A stretch of DNA of 64,000 nt from Microtetraspora glauca (GCA_001570385.1 BBYL01000024.1:83965-147964), one strand, 5' to 3'; positions 1-8,215 are shown, numbered from the stretch's first letter. Notes: generated by a model not told the origin, from the sequence alone. A program made the numbers and translations.

Positions 1-332
1 CCCAGCTCGCCGAGAAAGAACGGCTGGGCGATGCGCTGCGCGGGAACGGCCCCCGCGGCGCCGAGTACGGCGATCGCGATGGCCAGATCGAAGATCGAGC
101 CCCGCTTCGGCAGGCTGGCGGGGAACAGGCTGACGGTGATCCGTGCGTCCGGCCAACCGAAACGGCTGTTGAGCAGCGCTGATCGGACGCGGTCACGGGC
201 CTCGTTGATGGCGGTGTCCAGCAGGCCGATGAGATGCGTGCCGGCCAGTCCGTGGCCCACGTCGGCCTCGACTTCGACGGTGTGGGCGGTGACGCCGATC
301 AGCGTGACGCAGCGGGTGCGTGCCACGGCCAT
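1..332 (-). CDS. comM: ComM/YifB family Mg-chelatase-like AAA ATPase, N-terminal part
   Basis: This is the N-terminal 110 residues of a YifB/ComM protein; the rest lies beyond the left edge. The visible part is the Lon-protease-like N-terminal domain that precedes the Mg-chelatase AAA core. It starts MAVARTRCVTLIGVTAHTVE and continues through a segment ending RGSIFDLAIAIAVLGAAG, both typical of the family. ComM of naturally competent bacteria is a branch-migration helicase acting on recombining DNA; its role in actinomycetes is less clear. The start is the ATG at 330-332, one base after the yraN stop, so the two genes are translationally linked. yraN-comM is the usual order, with dprA normally next. 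Confidence 0.88.
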   Translation of the reverse strand, partial: MAVARTRCVTLIGVTAHTVEVEADVGHGLAGTHLIGLLDTAINEARDRVRSALLNSRFGWPDARITVSLFPASLPKRGSIFDLAIAIAVLGAAGAVPAQRIAQPFFLGEL

Positions 333-333
333 G

Positions 334-687
334 TCAGATCACCCCGCGCTCGTGGCGGATCGCGAAGTCACCGGCGAACCGCTCCAGGGCGATCACATCG
401 ACCCGGACGGAGTCGAACCGTTCCTGTTGCCCGGCCAGCCATCGAGCGGCGAGTGACCGCAGCCGGAGCAGCTTGGCGTGGCCGACCGCCTCGTAGGCCG
501 TGCCGTGGCTGCGCCCCGAGCGGGTCTTGACCTCGACCACGACCAGCGCGCGCCCGTCGCGCGCGACGATGTCGATCTCCCCCTCCTTGCACCGCCAGTT
601 GCGGGCGAGGACGGGCATGCCTCTCGATCTGAGAAAGTCGGCGGCGAGTCGCTCACCCTGCCTGCCCAGCTCGTCTTTCGCGGCCAT
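334..687 (-). CDS. yraN: YraN/UPF0102 family nuclease-fold protein
   Basis: A 117-residue UPF0102 protein with a restriction-endonuclease-like fold. The core reads GEIDIVARDGRALVVVEVKTR (residues about 37-57): the E-I-D and V-E-V-K-T elements match the D-(E/Q)xK nuclease motif. The preceding NWRCKEG and the following GTAYEAVGHAKLLRLRSLA are also family features. A longer reading frame begins at 711, but the ATG at 685-687 is preceded at correct spacing by GGAGGTGG (692-699, minus strand), so the shorter start is chosen. It is followed directly by comM. The cellular function of YraN is not established. Confidence 0.9.
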   Translation of the reverse strand: MAAKDELGRQGERLAADFLRSRGMPVLARNWRCKEGEIDIVARDGRALVVVEVKTRSGRSHGTAYEAVGHAKLLRLRSLAARWLAGQQERFDSVRVDVIALERFAGDFAIRHERGVI

Positions 688-1028
688 GGGACCACCTCCG
701 GTCCCAGACACTCGCGCACCACGGCCCCGTGCCGAGAGGCGTGACGCCGTCCTGTGGATATCCGCGACCTGTGGACAGACCTCGCCGCGCCACCCTTCCC
801 GACGCAGCCCCGGTCTGTCGTCCGGCGCCGCCCCGGTTCCTCCCAGCCGATGGCGTCCCGGCGGGTCGCGTGAGGGTCCTCCCGATCCGGCCGCAGGGCG
901 CTTCGACAGGAATCCCGGCGGGCGTCGCGACGGCGCGGGCCGTCGGCCCGCTGCGTAGCTAGGCGGGGCGGTTACGGATGAACAGGACGGAGGAGGACAC
1001 TGGCGGGGGAGTGCCAGGAGGGATCACA
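688..1028. other. Intergenic region between yraN and the CoA transferase gene
   Basis: No convincing gene. It must hold the divergent promoters for yraN-comM and for the CoA transferase gene. A 7-bp GC stem with a GTC loop lies at 935-951. I could not assign clear -35/-10 boxes. Confidence 0.5.
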
Positions 1029-2657
1029 GTGACAGAGGCGCTGATCAAGCGTTTGGGCGAGGAGGCCGGAGTCGGCCTGCCCGACGTACGGGTGACCGGA
1101 GCGGATCCCGTCCTGCCGTCCGTGTTCCGCATCGGAACGGCAGCCGCAGCCTGCGTGGGCGCGGTCACCGCGGCGGCGGCGCTGTACTGGACCCGACAGG
1201 GCGGGCAAGTAGGAGCAGGGCACCCGCAGGCGGACCCAGACGCCGCGTCGCCCGGCCCGGATGCGACAGTGCCTTCCCCGGATTCCACAGCGCCGGGATC
1301 TGACGTACCGGACGTCGTCGCGGCGGACGAGCCGGTTCCGGACACCGCGACGCCGGACGCCGCGATGCCGGAGGTGAGCGTCGACGTACGGCATGCCGCG
1401 GCGGCGTTCCTGAGCGAGCGGTACTTCCGGATCGACGGCGAGGGGATGGGCCTGTGGGCACCTCTGTCGGGCGACTACCGGACGTCGGACGGGTGGATCA
1501 AGCTGCACTGCAACTTCGACCATCATCGGGACGCCGTTCTCCGGGCGCTCCGCCTCCCCGCGGACGCCGGCCGAGCCGGGGTCTCCAGTGCCTGCGAGAG
1601 CCGTACGAGCGCGGAGATCGAGGACGCGGTGACCCGTGAGGGCGGCTGCGCGGCAGCGATGCGCAGCCGTGCGGAGTGGCTCGACCACCCGCAGGCCCAG
1701 GAGATCTCCCGGACGCCGGTGGTCGCGCTGTCTCGCCTGGACGTCGCGCTGCGGCCCGGCTCGGCCGCCCGGAACCCACTACGACGTGATCCAACGGGTC
1801 CCGGTCGGGTCGGCCGCCCGCTGGAGGGCGTACGGGTGCTCGACCTGACGAGGGTGATCGCGGGACCGGTCGCGGGGCGGATCCTGGCCGCGCACGGCGC
1901 CGAAGTGCTTCGGGTGGGGGCCGCGCACGTGCCCGAGGTGCCCGGGTTGGTGGTGGAAACGGCGTTCGGAAAGCGCTCGTGCCACATCGACCTGCGCACC
2001 GAGGCGGAGACGCTGCGCGAGCTGGTACGGCGAGCCGACGTCGTCGTCCAGGGGTATCGCCCCGGGGCGCTCGCGGATTGGGGCTTCGGGCCGGAGGATC
2101 TCGCCGGGCTCAGGCCGGGCATCGTGTCCGTCGAGATCTCCGCGTACGGCTCCCGCGGCCCATGGGGGCGGCGGAGGGGGTTCGACAGTCTTGTGCAGAT
2201 GGTGTGCGGCATCGCCCACGAGGGCGGGGACGGGACACGCCCGCGTCCTCTTCCGTGCCAGGCACTCGACCACGCCACCGGATACCTGGCCGCCTTCGGC
2301 GCGGTCGCCGGGTTGCTCCGCCGTGCGGACGAGGGGGGCTCCTGGCGGGTGGAGCTGTCCCTCGCCCGGACCGCGCGGTGGTTCGACGATCTCGGCAGGG
2401 TCGATCCGGAGCGGGCCACGTCGGACGGTACCGGTCCCGGGGAGAGCGGGCCGAGTGGGATCGAGCGCGGCGGGCAGGTACTCGACGGCGAGCCGGGGCC
2501 CTCGGTGGACGACCTGATGGCGAGCATGGACAGTCCCTTCGGCACGCTCACGTACGTGAGGCCGCCGGGTCGGATCGAGGGTGCGGAGCCGTACTGGGCG
2601 ACTCCTCCGCCGCGCCAGGGCGAGCACCCCGCCGGATGGGCGACGACCACAGGCTGA
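1029..2657 (+). CDS. Family III (CaiB/BaiF) CoA transferase with low-complexity insertion
   Basis: A 542-residue family III CoA transferase, which would move CoA between an acyl-CoA and a carboxylic acid; the substrate is unknown. The order is the one seen in some actinobacterial members: a half with GDYRTSDGWIKLHCNFDHHR and GGCAAAMRSRAEW comes first, then the canonical LEGVRVLDLTRVIAGPVAGR half from about residue 275. FGKRSCHIDLR and FGPEDLAGLRPGIVSVEISA follow. The GTG at 1029 is chosen over the upstream ATG at 978 because CAGGAGGG sits just before it. Between the first helical segment and SVDVRHAAAAFLSERYF lies an insertion of roughly 55 residues rich in Pro, Asp, Ala and Ser. The 3' end overlaps the convergent MFS gene by 110 bp. 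Confidence 0.85.
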   Translation: MTEALIKRLGEEAGVGLPDVRVTGADPVLPSVFRIGTAAAACVGAVTAAAALYWTRQGGQVGAGHPQADPDAASPGPDATVPSPDSTAPGSDVPDVVAADEPVPDTATPDAAMPEVSVDVRHAAAAFLSERYFRIDGEGMGLWAPLSGDYRTSDGWIKLHCNFDHHRDAVLRALRLPADAGRAGVSSACESRTSAEIEDAVTREGGCAAAMRSRAEWLDHPQAQEISRTPVVALSRLDVALRPGSAARNPLRRDPTGPGRVGRPLEGVRVLDLTRVIAGPVAGRILAAHGAEVLRVGAAHVPEVPGLVVETAFGKRSCHIDLRTEAETLRELVRRADVVVQGYRPGALADWGFGPEDLAGLRPGIVSVEISAYGSRGPWGRRRGFDSLVQMVCGIAHEGGDGTRPRPLPCQALDHATGYLAAFGAVAGLLRRADEGGSWRVELSLARTARWFDDLGRVDPERATSDGTGPGESGPSGIERGGQVLDGEPGPSVDDLMASMDSPFGTLTYVRPPGRIEGAEPYWATPPPRQGEHPAGWATTTG

Positions 2658-3846
2658 CGATGCAGAGCAGCGATCCCGCCGCGCAGGCCCAGATCGCGGG
2701 CCGGAGTCCGAGCATCTCGCCGAGCACGCCTCCGAGGACGCCGCCGAGAGCCATCACGCCCTGCGTGGCGAAGTTGGTCGTGGCGTTGACCCGGCCGAGC
2801 AGCCCCTCCGGCGCCTCGCGCATGGTGACGGAGCCGGCGCAGACGCTGTAACACACGACGGCCACACCGGTGATCACCTCTGCGGCGCCGAGCTGGCAGA
2901 CGACGAGCCAGAGGGGGCCGCCCGCCGCCGCCGTGGCCACGAATCCGAAGGGGAAGAAGAGCACGGAGCCGAGGAGCACCCGGTTCTCGCCGAATCGGCC
3001 GGCGAGCCTGGGCGCGATCGCGGCTCCGATCAGGCCGCCGACACCGAAGCCGATCGCCGCGATGCCCACCAGGGGAGCGGGCAGGCCCAGGACGTTCACC
3101 GCGAAGAGCACGAAGAGCGCCATCTCGGCCGCGCCCAGCACGTTGACGATCATTCCGGTGGTGCAGAGCGCACGCAGCACGCGGTGGTTTATGAGGACGC
3201 GCAACCCCTCGGCGATCTCCCGCCCGAGCCCGCGCCCCTTGGCCGTGGTGCCGTTCTCGGGCGTACGGATGGCTCGCAGACAGAACGCGGACACCAGGAA
3301 CGAGACCGCGTTGACCACGATCGCGACCGGCGCGGTGAGCAGGGCGACGAGCAGGCCCGCCAGCCCGGGACCGCCCATCTGGGCGATGGAGAAGACCGAC
3401 TGGAAACCCGCGATGGCCGCCGTCCGCTGAGGTTCGGCGACCACGGTGGCGAGGTGGGGCGTGTTGAACGTGCGGAACACCACCGTGCACATGCCGATCG
3501 CGAAGGCGACGGTGATCAGCCAGGGGATGGTCAGCATCCCGGTCAGCCAGGCGATCGGCACCGACAGGGCCGCGAGGCCGGCGATCAGCTCGCAGGCCAC
3601 CATCACCGGCCGGCGGCGGGCCACGCGGTCGGCCATGGCGCCGGACGGCAGGCCGACCAGCAGGAACGGGAACGTCGAGGCGGCCGCGAGCACGCCCATC
3701 TGGATCGGGGAGGCGTCCAGCGCCACGGCGGCCGTCAGGGGCACGGCCAGTCTGGCGACCTCGCTTCCGGTCTCGGAGACGGCGCGGGCGGACCACAGGA
3801 GCCGGTAGTCGCGCTGACGGCGGAGGGGGATCAGGGGAGTCGTCAC
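2548..3846 (-). CDS. MFS transporter, MFS_3/enterobactin-exporter-like
   Basis: A 432-residue major facilitator protein of the drug/siderophore-exporter type, with about 12 hydrophobic segments. The N-terminal RDYRLLWSARAVSETGSEVA and the loop-2 motif PSGAMADRVARRRPVM (about residues 66-81) identify the family. It would export a small molecule across the cytoplasmic membrane. The GTG start at 3844-3846 has no Shine-Dalgarno; a TTGCTT/TACCTT promoter ends seven bases upstream, so the mRNA is probably leaderless. The ArsR-type gene is divergent with a perfect palindrome between, suggesting an inducible repressor-exporter pair. The C-terminal tail overlaps the convergent CoA transferase gene and may not be conserved. 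Confidence 0.87.
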   Translation of the reverse strand: MTTPLIPLRRQRDYRLLWSARAVSETGSEVARLAVPLTAAVALDASPIQMGVLAAASTFPFLLVGLPSGAMADRVARRRPVMVACELIAGLAALSVPIAWLTGMLTIPWLITVAFAIGMCTVVFRTFNTPHLATVVAEPQRTAAIAGFQSVFSIAQMGGPGLAGLLVALLTAPVAIVVNAVSFLVSAFCLRAIRTPENGTTAKGRGLGREIAEGLRVLINHRVLRALCTTGMIVNVLGAAEMALFVLFAVNVLGLPAPLVGIAAIGFGVGGLIGAAIAPRLAGRFGENRVLLGSVLFFPFGFVATAAAGGPLWLVVCQLGAAEVITGVAVVCYSVCAGSVTMREAPEGLLGRVNATTNFATQGVMALGGVLGGVLGEMLGLRPAIWACAAGSLLCIVSLWSSPIRRGARPGAAEESPSTAPHPRSDPAASRT

Positions 3847-3876
3847 AACTATGAAGGTAATGCTTCATAGTTGTGA
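3843..3876. promoter_or_regulatory. Perfect inverted repeat, likely operator for the MFS/ArsR-type pair
   Basis: Arms of 14 bp, TCACAACTATGAAG (3843-3856) and its exact complement (3863-3876), are separated by GTAATG. A further half-like AATACTTCAT lies at 3881-3890. The palindrome covers the MFS start codon and its -10 box, so a bound repressor would block that transcript. It is A+T-rich against a GC-rich background. The likely ligand is the winged-helix protein encoded from 3919. Confidence 0.75.
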
Positions 3877-3882
3877 AAGCAA
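3854..3882 (-). promoter_or_regulatory. Candidate promoter of the MFS gene
   Basis: On the minus strand, TTGCTT (3877-3882) and TACCTT (3854-3859) are 17 bp apart. Seven bases separate the -10 box from the GTG start, which fits leaderless transcription. The operator palindrome overlaps the spacer and the -10 box. Confidence 0.55.
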
Positions 3883-3918
3883 TACTTCATATCTGGTCCG
3901 GCGGTAGCGTTGGGAGGC

Positions 3919-4581
3919 ATGACGAGCACATGGCCGGAGGGCTCCCGGCAGGTCACCGACGCCGGGGTGCTGCGGGCGCTGGCGCATCCCGCGCGGCTGG
4001 CCATCCTGAGCCGGCTCCAGACGGAGGGGCCGGCCACCGCGACCGAGTGCGCGGAGGTCACCGGCCTGTCCCCGAGCGCGTGCAGCTACCATCTGCGCCA
4101 ACTGGCCAAGCACGGGTTCGTGGCGGACGCGCCGCCGCGGGGGGACGGCAGGGAGCGCGTCTGGCGGGCGCTGCAGCGGTCGTGGGGATTCCAAACCCCA
4201 GAGGTCGAGTCTCCCGACATCATCGAGGCGCAGAACGCCGTGATCGAGTCGGTCCTGGCGGAGGCCGACCAGCGGCTCCGCGACTATCTGGCCAATTCGG
4301 ACCAGGAGTCCCGAGAGTGGAAGGGGTCCGCCTGGCTCACCCACGGGGTGCTGCGCGTGGACGCCGAGGAGCTGCGGGAGATCGCGGAGCGGATCAACGA
4401 GGTGATCCGTCCGTACCGCGTGACCGAGCGGGATCCGGGGGAGGCGCCGACCGGGGCCCGGCTGGCGGAGATCCATCTGCGCATGTTCCCCAGGACGCCC
4501 CGCCGGCGCGATCCGGCCCCGGGGGAGGCGGCGAAGAAGACAGCGAACGGGACCTCCACGGGCGACCCCGGGGAAGGATGA
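3919..4581 (+). CDS. ArsR-type winged-helix transcriptional regulator
   Basis: A 220-residue DNA-binding protein with an N-terminal winged helix-turn-helix of the HTH_20/ArsR group: VLRALAHPARLAILSRLQTE (about 15-34), then TATECAEVTGLSPSACSYHL as recognition region, then KHGFVADAP. The C-terminal half is acidic and helical, with LRDYLANSDQESREWKGSAW, as in actinobacterial regulators paired with MFS exporters. The ATG at 3919 follows a TAGCGT -10 box (3905-3910) by eight bases, suggesting a leaderless start; a GGGAGG at 3912-3917 is too close to act as a ribosome site. It probably represses the divergent exporter and itself. Confidence 0.82.
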   Translation: MTSTWPEGSRQVTDAGVLRALAHPARLAILSRLQTEGPATATECAEVTGLSPSACSYHLRQLAKHGFVADAPPRGDGRERVWRALQRSWGFQTPEVESPDIIEAQNAVIESVLAEADQRLRDYLANSDQESREWKGSAWLTHGVLRVDAEELREIAERINEVIRPYRVTERDPGEAPTGARLAEIHLRMFPRTPRRRDPAPGEAAKKTANGTSTGDPGEG

Positions 4582-4890
4582 CCCGGCGCGTCCGTGAGCC
4601 GCGGAACGGGCGGCCGGTCCCCCGCGCGGACGGCCCCGCGCGCGCCGGTCGGACGGCGGAGGTTCCATGCCGAAACGCCCCGCCCGGCGACGCCGGGACA
4701 GTCAAGTCGCCGGTCATCCGACGGGACGGATCCGGGTAGACTGTTCGACGGCCTGCGGCATGCGGGCCGAATACGCACGCCCATTCACGAGCTGTCCCTT
4801 CGGTCCGGTTCTTCCGGCTGGAACGGCTCAGGGCGTCAGGGCGGGGGCCGTGGGCTCCCGCATGGAACCGAGTTCTGGAGGACCATCACC
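4582..4890 (+). other. rpsB upstream region
   Basis: No gene is supported here. A TAGACT sequence at 4737-4742 matches the actinobacterial TANNNT -10 pattern, about 150 bases before the rpsB start, but no good -35 box is visible. The downstream part is the untranslated leader of rpsB, which in other bacteria can bind S2 for autoregulation; I cannot demonstrate such a fold. Confidence 0.45.
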
Positions 4891-5796
4891 ATGGCCCCTG
4901 TCGTCACCATGCGACAGCTGCTCGAGAGCGGCGTTCACTTCGGCCACCAGACGCGTCGGTGGAACCCGAAGATGAAGCGCTTCATCTTCACCGAGCGCAA
5001 CGGCATCTACATCATCGACCTGCAGAAGTCGCTGTCGTTCATCGACCGGGCGTACGACTTCGTGAAGGAGACCGTCGCGCACGGCGGCTCCATCATGTTC
5101 ATCGGCACGAAGAAGCAGGCTCAGGAGTCCATCGCCGAGCAGGCCTCGCGCGTCGGGATGCCGTACGTGAACCAGCGCTGGCTGGGCGGCATGCTCACCA
5201 ACTTCTCCACCGTGCACAAGAGGCTCCAGCGTCTGAAGGAGCTCGAGGAGCTCGACTTCGACAACGTGGCCGGCTCCGGGCTCACCAAGAAGGAGCTCCT
5301 GATGCGCCGCCGCGAGAAGGAGAAGCTGGAGCGCACCCTCGGCGGTATCCGTGACATGGCCCGCGTGCCCAGCGCGATCTGGATCGTGGACACCAAGAAG
5401 GAGCACATCGCGATCAACGAGGCCAAGAAGCTTGGCATCCCGGTCGTCGCGATCCTCGACACCAACTGCGACCCCGACGAGGTCGACTACCCGATCCCGG
5501 GTAACGACGACGCCATCCGCGCCGTCAGCCTCCTCACCCGCGTCATCGCCGACGCGGTCGCCGACGGCCTGATGACCCGTGCGGGCGCCGGCCGCGGTGA
5601 CGAGAAGCCCGCGGGTGTCGCCGCCGCCGAGCCGCTGGCCGAGTGGGAGCGCGAGCTGCTCGCCCCCGCCGAGACCGCCGAGGCTCCGGCCGAAGCCGCC
5701 GCGGAGGCCCCCGCCGAGGCTCCGGCCACCGAGGCTCCGGCCGCGGAGGCCCCGGCCGAGGAGGCTCCCGCCGCCGAGGGCGAGCAGCAGGCCTAG
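4891..5796 (+). CDS. rpsB: 30S ribosomal protein S2
   Basis: S2 is an essential small-subunit protein bound at the head-body junction. The start MAPVVTMRQLLESGVHFGHQ is canonical, as are IDLQKSLSFIDRAYDFVKE, NQRWLGGMLTNFSTV and GIPVVAILDTNCDPDEVDYP. The open frame extends upstream to 4594, but GGAGG at 4877-4881 and family alignment fix the ATG at 4891. The protein is 301 residues, longer than the E. coli 241, because of a C-terminal tail of about 50 residues made of Ala, Pro and Glu; such tails are common in actinobacterial S2. It is followed by tsf, the near-universal order. Confidence 0.98.
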   Translation: MAPVVTMRQLLESGVHFGHQTRRWNPKMKRFIFTERNGIYIIDLQKSLSFIDRAYDFVKETVAHGGSIMFIGTKKQAQESIAEQASRVGMPYVNQRWLGGMLTNFSTVHKRLQRLKELEELDFDNVAGSGLTKKELLMRRREKEKLERTLGGIRDMARVPSAIWIVDTKKEHIAINEAKKLGIPVVAILDTNCDPDEVDYPIPGNDDAIRAVSLLTRVIADAVADGLMTRAGAGRGDEKPAGVAAAEPLAEWERELLAPAETAEAPAEAAAEAPAEAPATEAPAAEAPAEEAPAAEGEQQA

Positions 5797-5840
5797 TCCC
5801 AGGTCCGGTACGGCACCGCCGTACTGATCCGAAGACTCCA

Positions 5841-5878
5841 CGGGGTGGGCGTGTCCGCCAGCGGGTGCGCCCACCTCG
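5841..5878 (+). terminator. Hairpin between rpsB and tsf
   Basis: GGTGGGCG (5844-5851) pairs with CGCCCACC (5868-5875). Three further pairs, one of them G-U, extend the stem to 5841/5878. There is no U-tract. It could attenuate transcription or stabilise the upstream message so that S2 and EF-Ts are made in different amounts. Confidence 0.5.
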
Positions 5879-5959
5879 TCCACGAGACATCTGATCTCAT
5901 GCCGACGTCTGGGATCAGGAACGACTTCCCATCAGGGTTCCGAAGAGGAAATTAGGACA

Positions 5960-6793
5960 ATGGCTTCCGTGAACATGGCCGACGTCAAGCGGCTTCGCGA
6001 GCTGACCGCCGCCGGCATGATGGACTGCAAGAAGGCGCTCGAGGAGTCCGAGGGCGACTTCGACCGCGCCGTCGAGCTCCTGCGCCTCAAGGGCGCCAAG
6101 GATGTCGGCAAGCGCGAGGCTCGCACCGCCTCCAACGGGCTTGTCGCCGTCAAGCACGAGGGCGACTCCGCCGCCGCCCTGCTCGAGCTCAACTGCGAGA
6201 CCGACTTCGTGGCGAAGGGTGAGCGCTTCCAGGAGCTCGCCGCCGACGTCGTCGCGCACATCCTCGCCACCCGGCCGAGCGACGTGCCGACCCTGCTCGA
6301 GTCCGAGCTCAATGGCAAGACCGTCAAGGAGCTCCTCGACGAGGCCAACGCCGCGCTCGGCGAGAAGATCGAGATCCGCCGCTTCTCGGTGCTCGAGGGT
6401 GGCTACGTCGGCTCCTACATGCACAAGACCGACCCGCAGCTGCCGCCGGCGGTGGGCGTGCTCGTCCAGCTCGACACCGCCAAGCCGGACGTGGCCAAGG
6501 ACATCGCCCAGCACGCTGCCGCGATGGCGCCGAAGTTCCTGAGCCCGGCCGAGGTCCCCGCCGACGTCATCGCCAAGGAGCGCGCGCTCTTCGAGGAGAT
6601 GACCCGCGAGGAGGGCAAGCCCGAGGCCGCCATCGGCAAGATCGTCGATGGCCGCGTCAACGGCTGGTACAAGGACTTCACGCTGCTGGAGCAGGCCTTC
6701 GTGAAGGACAACAAGAAGAGCATCGCCAAGTACGCCGACGAGGCGGGCGTCAAGGTCCTGGCCTTCGCCCGCTTCAAGGTCGGCCAGGCTTAG
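5960..6793 (+). CDS. tsf: Translation elongation factor Ts
   Basis: EF-Ts exchanges GDP for GTP on EF-Tu. The N-terminal UBA-like domain carries the signature LRELTAAGMMDCKKALEES (about residues 11-29), and LLELNCETDFVAKGERFQEL begins the core dimerisation domain. At 277 residues it matches other actinobacterial EF-Ts. The ATG at 5960 follows GAGGA at 5945-5949. It lies 160 bases after rpsB, with a hairpin in between, and is followed by pyrH. Confidence 0.98.
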   Translation: MASVNMADVKRLRELTAAGMMDCKKALEESEGDFDRAVELLRLKGAKDVGKREARTASNGLVAVKHEGDSAAALLELNCETDFVAKGERFQELAADVVAHILATRPSDVPTLLESELNGKTVKELLDEANAALGEKIEIRRFSVLEGGYVGSYMHKTDPQLPPAVGVLVQLDTAKPDVAKDIAQHAAAMAPKFLSPAEVPADVIAKERALFEEMTREEGKPEAAIGKIVDGRVNGWYKDFTLLEQAFVKDNKKSIAKYADEAGVKVLAFARFKVGQA

Positions 6794-6859
6794 GCTAGGG
6801 ACACGGCCCGAAGAGCCAGGAGCCCATTGACCCGCAGAATCACCGAGGAGGCCGCCGTC

Positions 6860-7630
6860 GTGCAGGAGAACAACCAACCCGCCACGCCGGCGGCTTCGTC
6901 GCAGTCCGGCCCGCTGCGCTGGAAGCGGGTGATGCTGAAGCTGTCCGGTGAGGCGTTCGCCGGGAGCGAGGCGCTCGGCATCGACCCGACCGTCGTCGCC
7001 CAGCTCGCCGACTCCATCGCCGAGGCCGTCCGCGAGGGCGTCCAGGTCGCGGTGGTCGTCGGCGGGGGCAACATGTTCCGGGGCGCCGCCCTGTCGGAGC
7101 GCGGCATCGACCGCGGCCGCGCCGACTACATGGGCATGCTCGGCACAGTGATCAACTGTCTCGCCCTGCAGGACTTCCTCGAGAAGCGCGGCATCGAGAC
7201 GCGTGTGCAGACCGCCATCACGATGCAGCAGGTCGCCGAGCCGTTCCTGCCCCGGCGCGCGATCCGTCACCTGGAGAAGGGCCGAGTGGTCATCTTCGGC
7301 GCCGGGCTCGGATCCCCGTTCTTCTCCACGGACACGTGCGCCGCGCAGCGCGCTCTGGAGGTCGGCGCCGAGGCGCTGCTCAAGGGCACACAGGTTGACG
7401 GAGTGTATGACTCCGACCCACGCAAGAACCCCGACGCGGTCCGGTTCGACCGGCTCGAGTACGGCGAGGTGCTGACGCGGGGCCTCGGGGTCATGGACGC
7501 TACGGCGATCAGCCTGTGCATGGACAACGGCCTGCCCATCGTGGTTTTCGACCTCATGGGCGACGGCAACATCCTGCGGGCGGTCCGCGGTGAGAAGATC
7601 GGCACGCTGGTGAGTCCGGCAGGGAAATAG
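6860..7630 (+). CDS. pyrH: UMP kinase
   Basis: Bacterial UMP kinase makes UDP from UMP and ATP and is a hexamer of the amino-acid-kinase fold. The signatures are KRVMLKLSGEAFAG (P-loop-like segment, residues about 22-35), VVVGGGNMFRG and ADYMGMLGTVINCLALQDFL. The end of the protein carries MDATAISLCMDNGLPIVVFD. The frame is open back to a TTG at 6827, but GAGGAGG (6845-6851) at good spacing marks the GTG at 6860, giving 256 residues with a short Gln/Ala/Pro-rich N-terminal extension. It is nine bases from frr. Confidence 0.96.
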   Translation: MQENNQPATPAASSQSGPLRWKRVMLKLSGEAFAGSEALGIDPTVVAQLADSIAEAVREGVQVAVVVGGGNMFRGAALSERGIDRGRADYMGMLGTVINCLALQDFLEKRGIETRVQTAITMQQVAEPFLPRRAIRHLEKGRVVIFGAGLGSPFFSTDTCAAQRALEVGAEALLKGTQVDGVYDSDPRKNPDAVRFDRLEYGEVLTRGLGVMDATAISLCMDNGLPIVVFDLMGDGNILRAVRGEKIGTLVSPAGK

Positions 7631-7639
7631 GGAGCCGCT

Positions 7640-8197
7640 GTGATCGACGAAACCCTCCTCGAGGCCGAGGAGAAGATGGACAAGGCGGTAACGGTCGCCA
7701 AGGAAGACTTCGCGGGCATCCGCACCGGCCGTGTCACGCCCTCGATGTTCAACAAGATCAACGTGGACTACTACGGATCGCCGACCCCGATCCAGCAGCT
7801 CGCGTCGTTCCACGTCCCCGAGGCCCGCATGGTCCTCATCCAGCCCTACGACAAGGGCGCGATGACCTCGATCGAGAAGGCCATCCGGGACAGCGACCTG
7901 GGCGTCAACCCGGGCAACGACGGTGTTGTGATCCGCGTCGTCTTCCCCGAGCTTTCGGAGGAGCGCCGCAAGGAGTACATCAAGGTCGCCCGTAACAAGG
8001 CTGAGAACAGCAGGGTCTCCGTGCGGAACATCCGCCGCCACGCCAAGGAGGCCCTCGACAAGCTGGTCAAGGACAGCGAGGCCGGTGAGGACGAGGTCCA
8101 CCGCGCGGTGAAGGAGCTCGACGACCTGACCCAGAAGCACGTCGCCAAGATCGACGAGCTGCTGAAGCACAAGGAAGCCGAACTGCTGGAAGTCTAG
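7640..8197 (+). CDS. frr: Ribosome recycling factor
   Basis: RRF works with EF-G to split post-termination ribosomes. The 185-residue protein has the expected length and motifs: RTGRVTPSMFNKINVDYYGS, NPGNDGVVIRVVFPELSEER and RKEYIKVARNKAENSRVSVR. The GTG start at 7640 is preceded by GGGAG. It closes the rpsB-tsf-pyrH-frr set, and a strong hairpin lies between its stop and cdsA. Confidence 0.98.
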   Translation: MIDETLLEAEEKMDKAVTVAKEDFAGIRTGRVTPSMFNKINVDYYGSPTPIQQLASFHVPEARMVLIQPYDKGAMTSIEKAIRDSDLGVNPGNDGVVIRVVFPELSEERRKEYIKVARNKAENSRVSVRNIRRHAKEALDKLVKDSEAGEDEVHRAVKELDDLTQKHVAKIDELLKHKEAELLEV

Positions 8198-8215
8198 GCA
8201 GCGCCTGGGCACAGC

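Noticed and set aside
978..1028. ATG at 978 as the start of the CoA transferase
   Set aside because: The added residues are not family-like and the GTG at 1029 has a better ribosome site.
1523..3868. 781-codon open frame on the minus strand
   Set aside because: It mirrors the CoA transferase and MFS genes in another frame, is dominated by Arg, Pro and Gly, and has no family motif.
2581..3870. 429-codon frame opposite the MFS gene
   Set aside because: Its Glu/Gly/Arg-rich sequence is the complement of hydrophobic codons; it has no recognisable domain.
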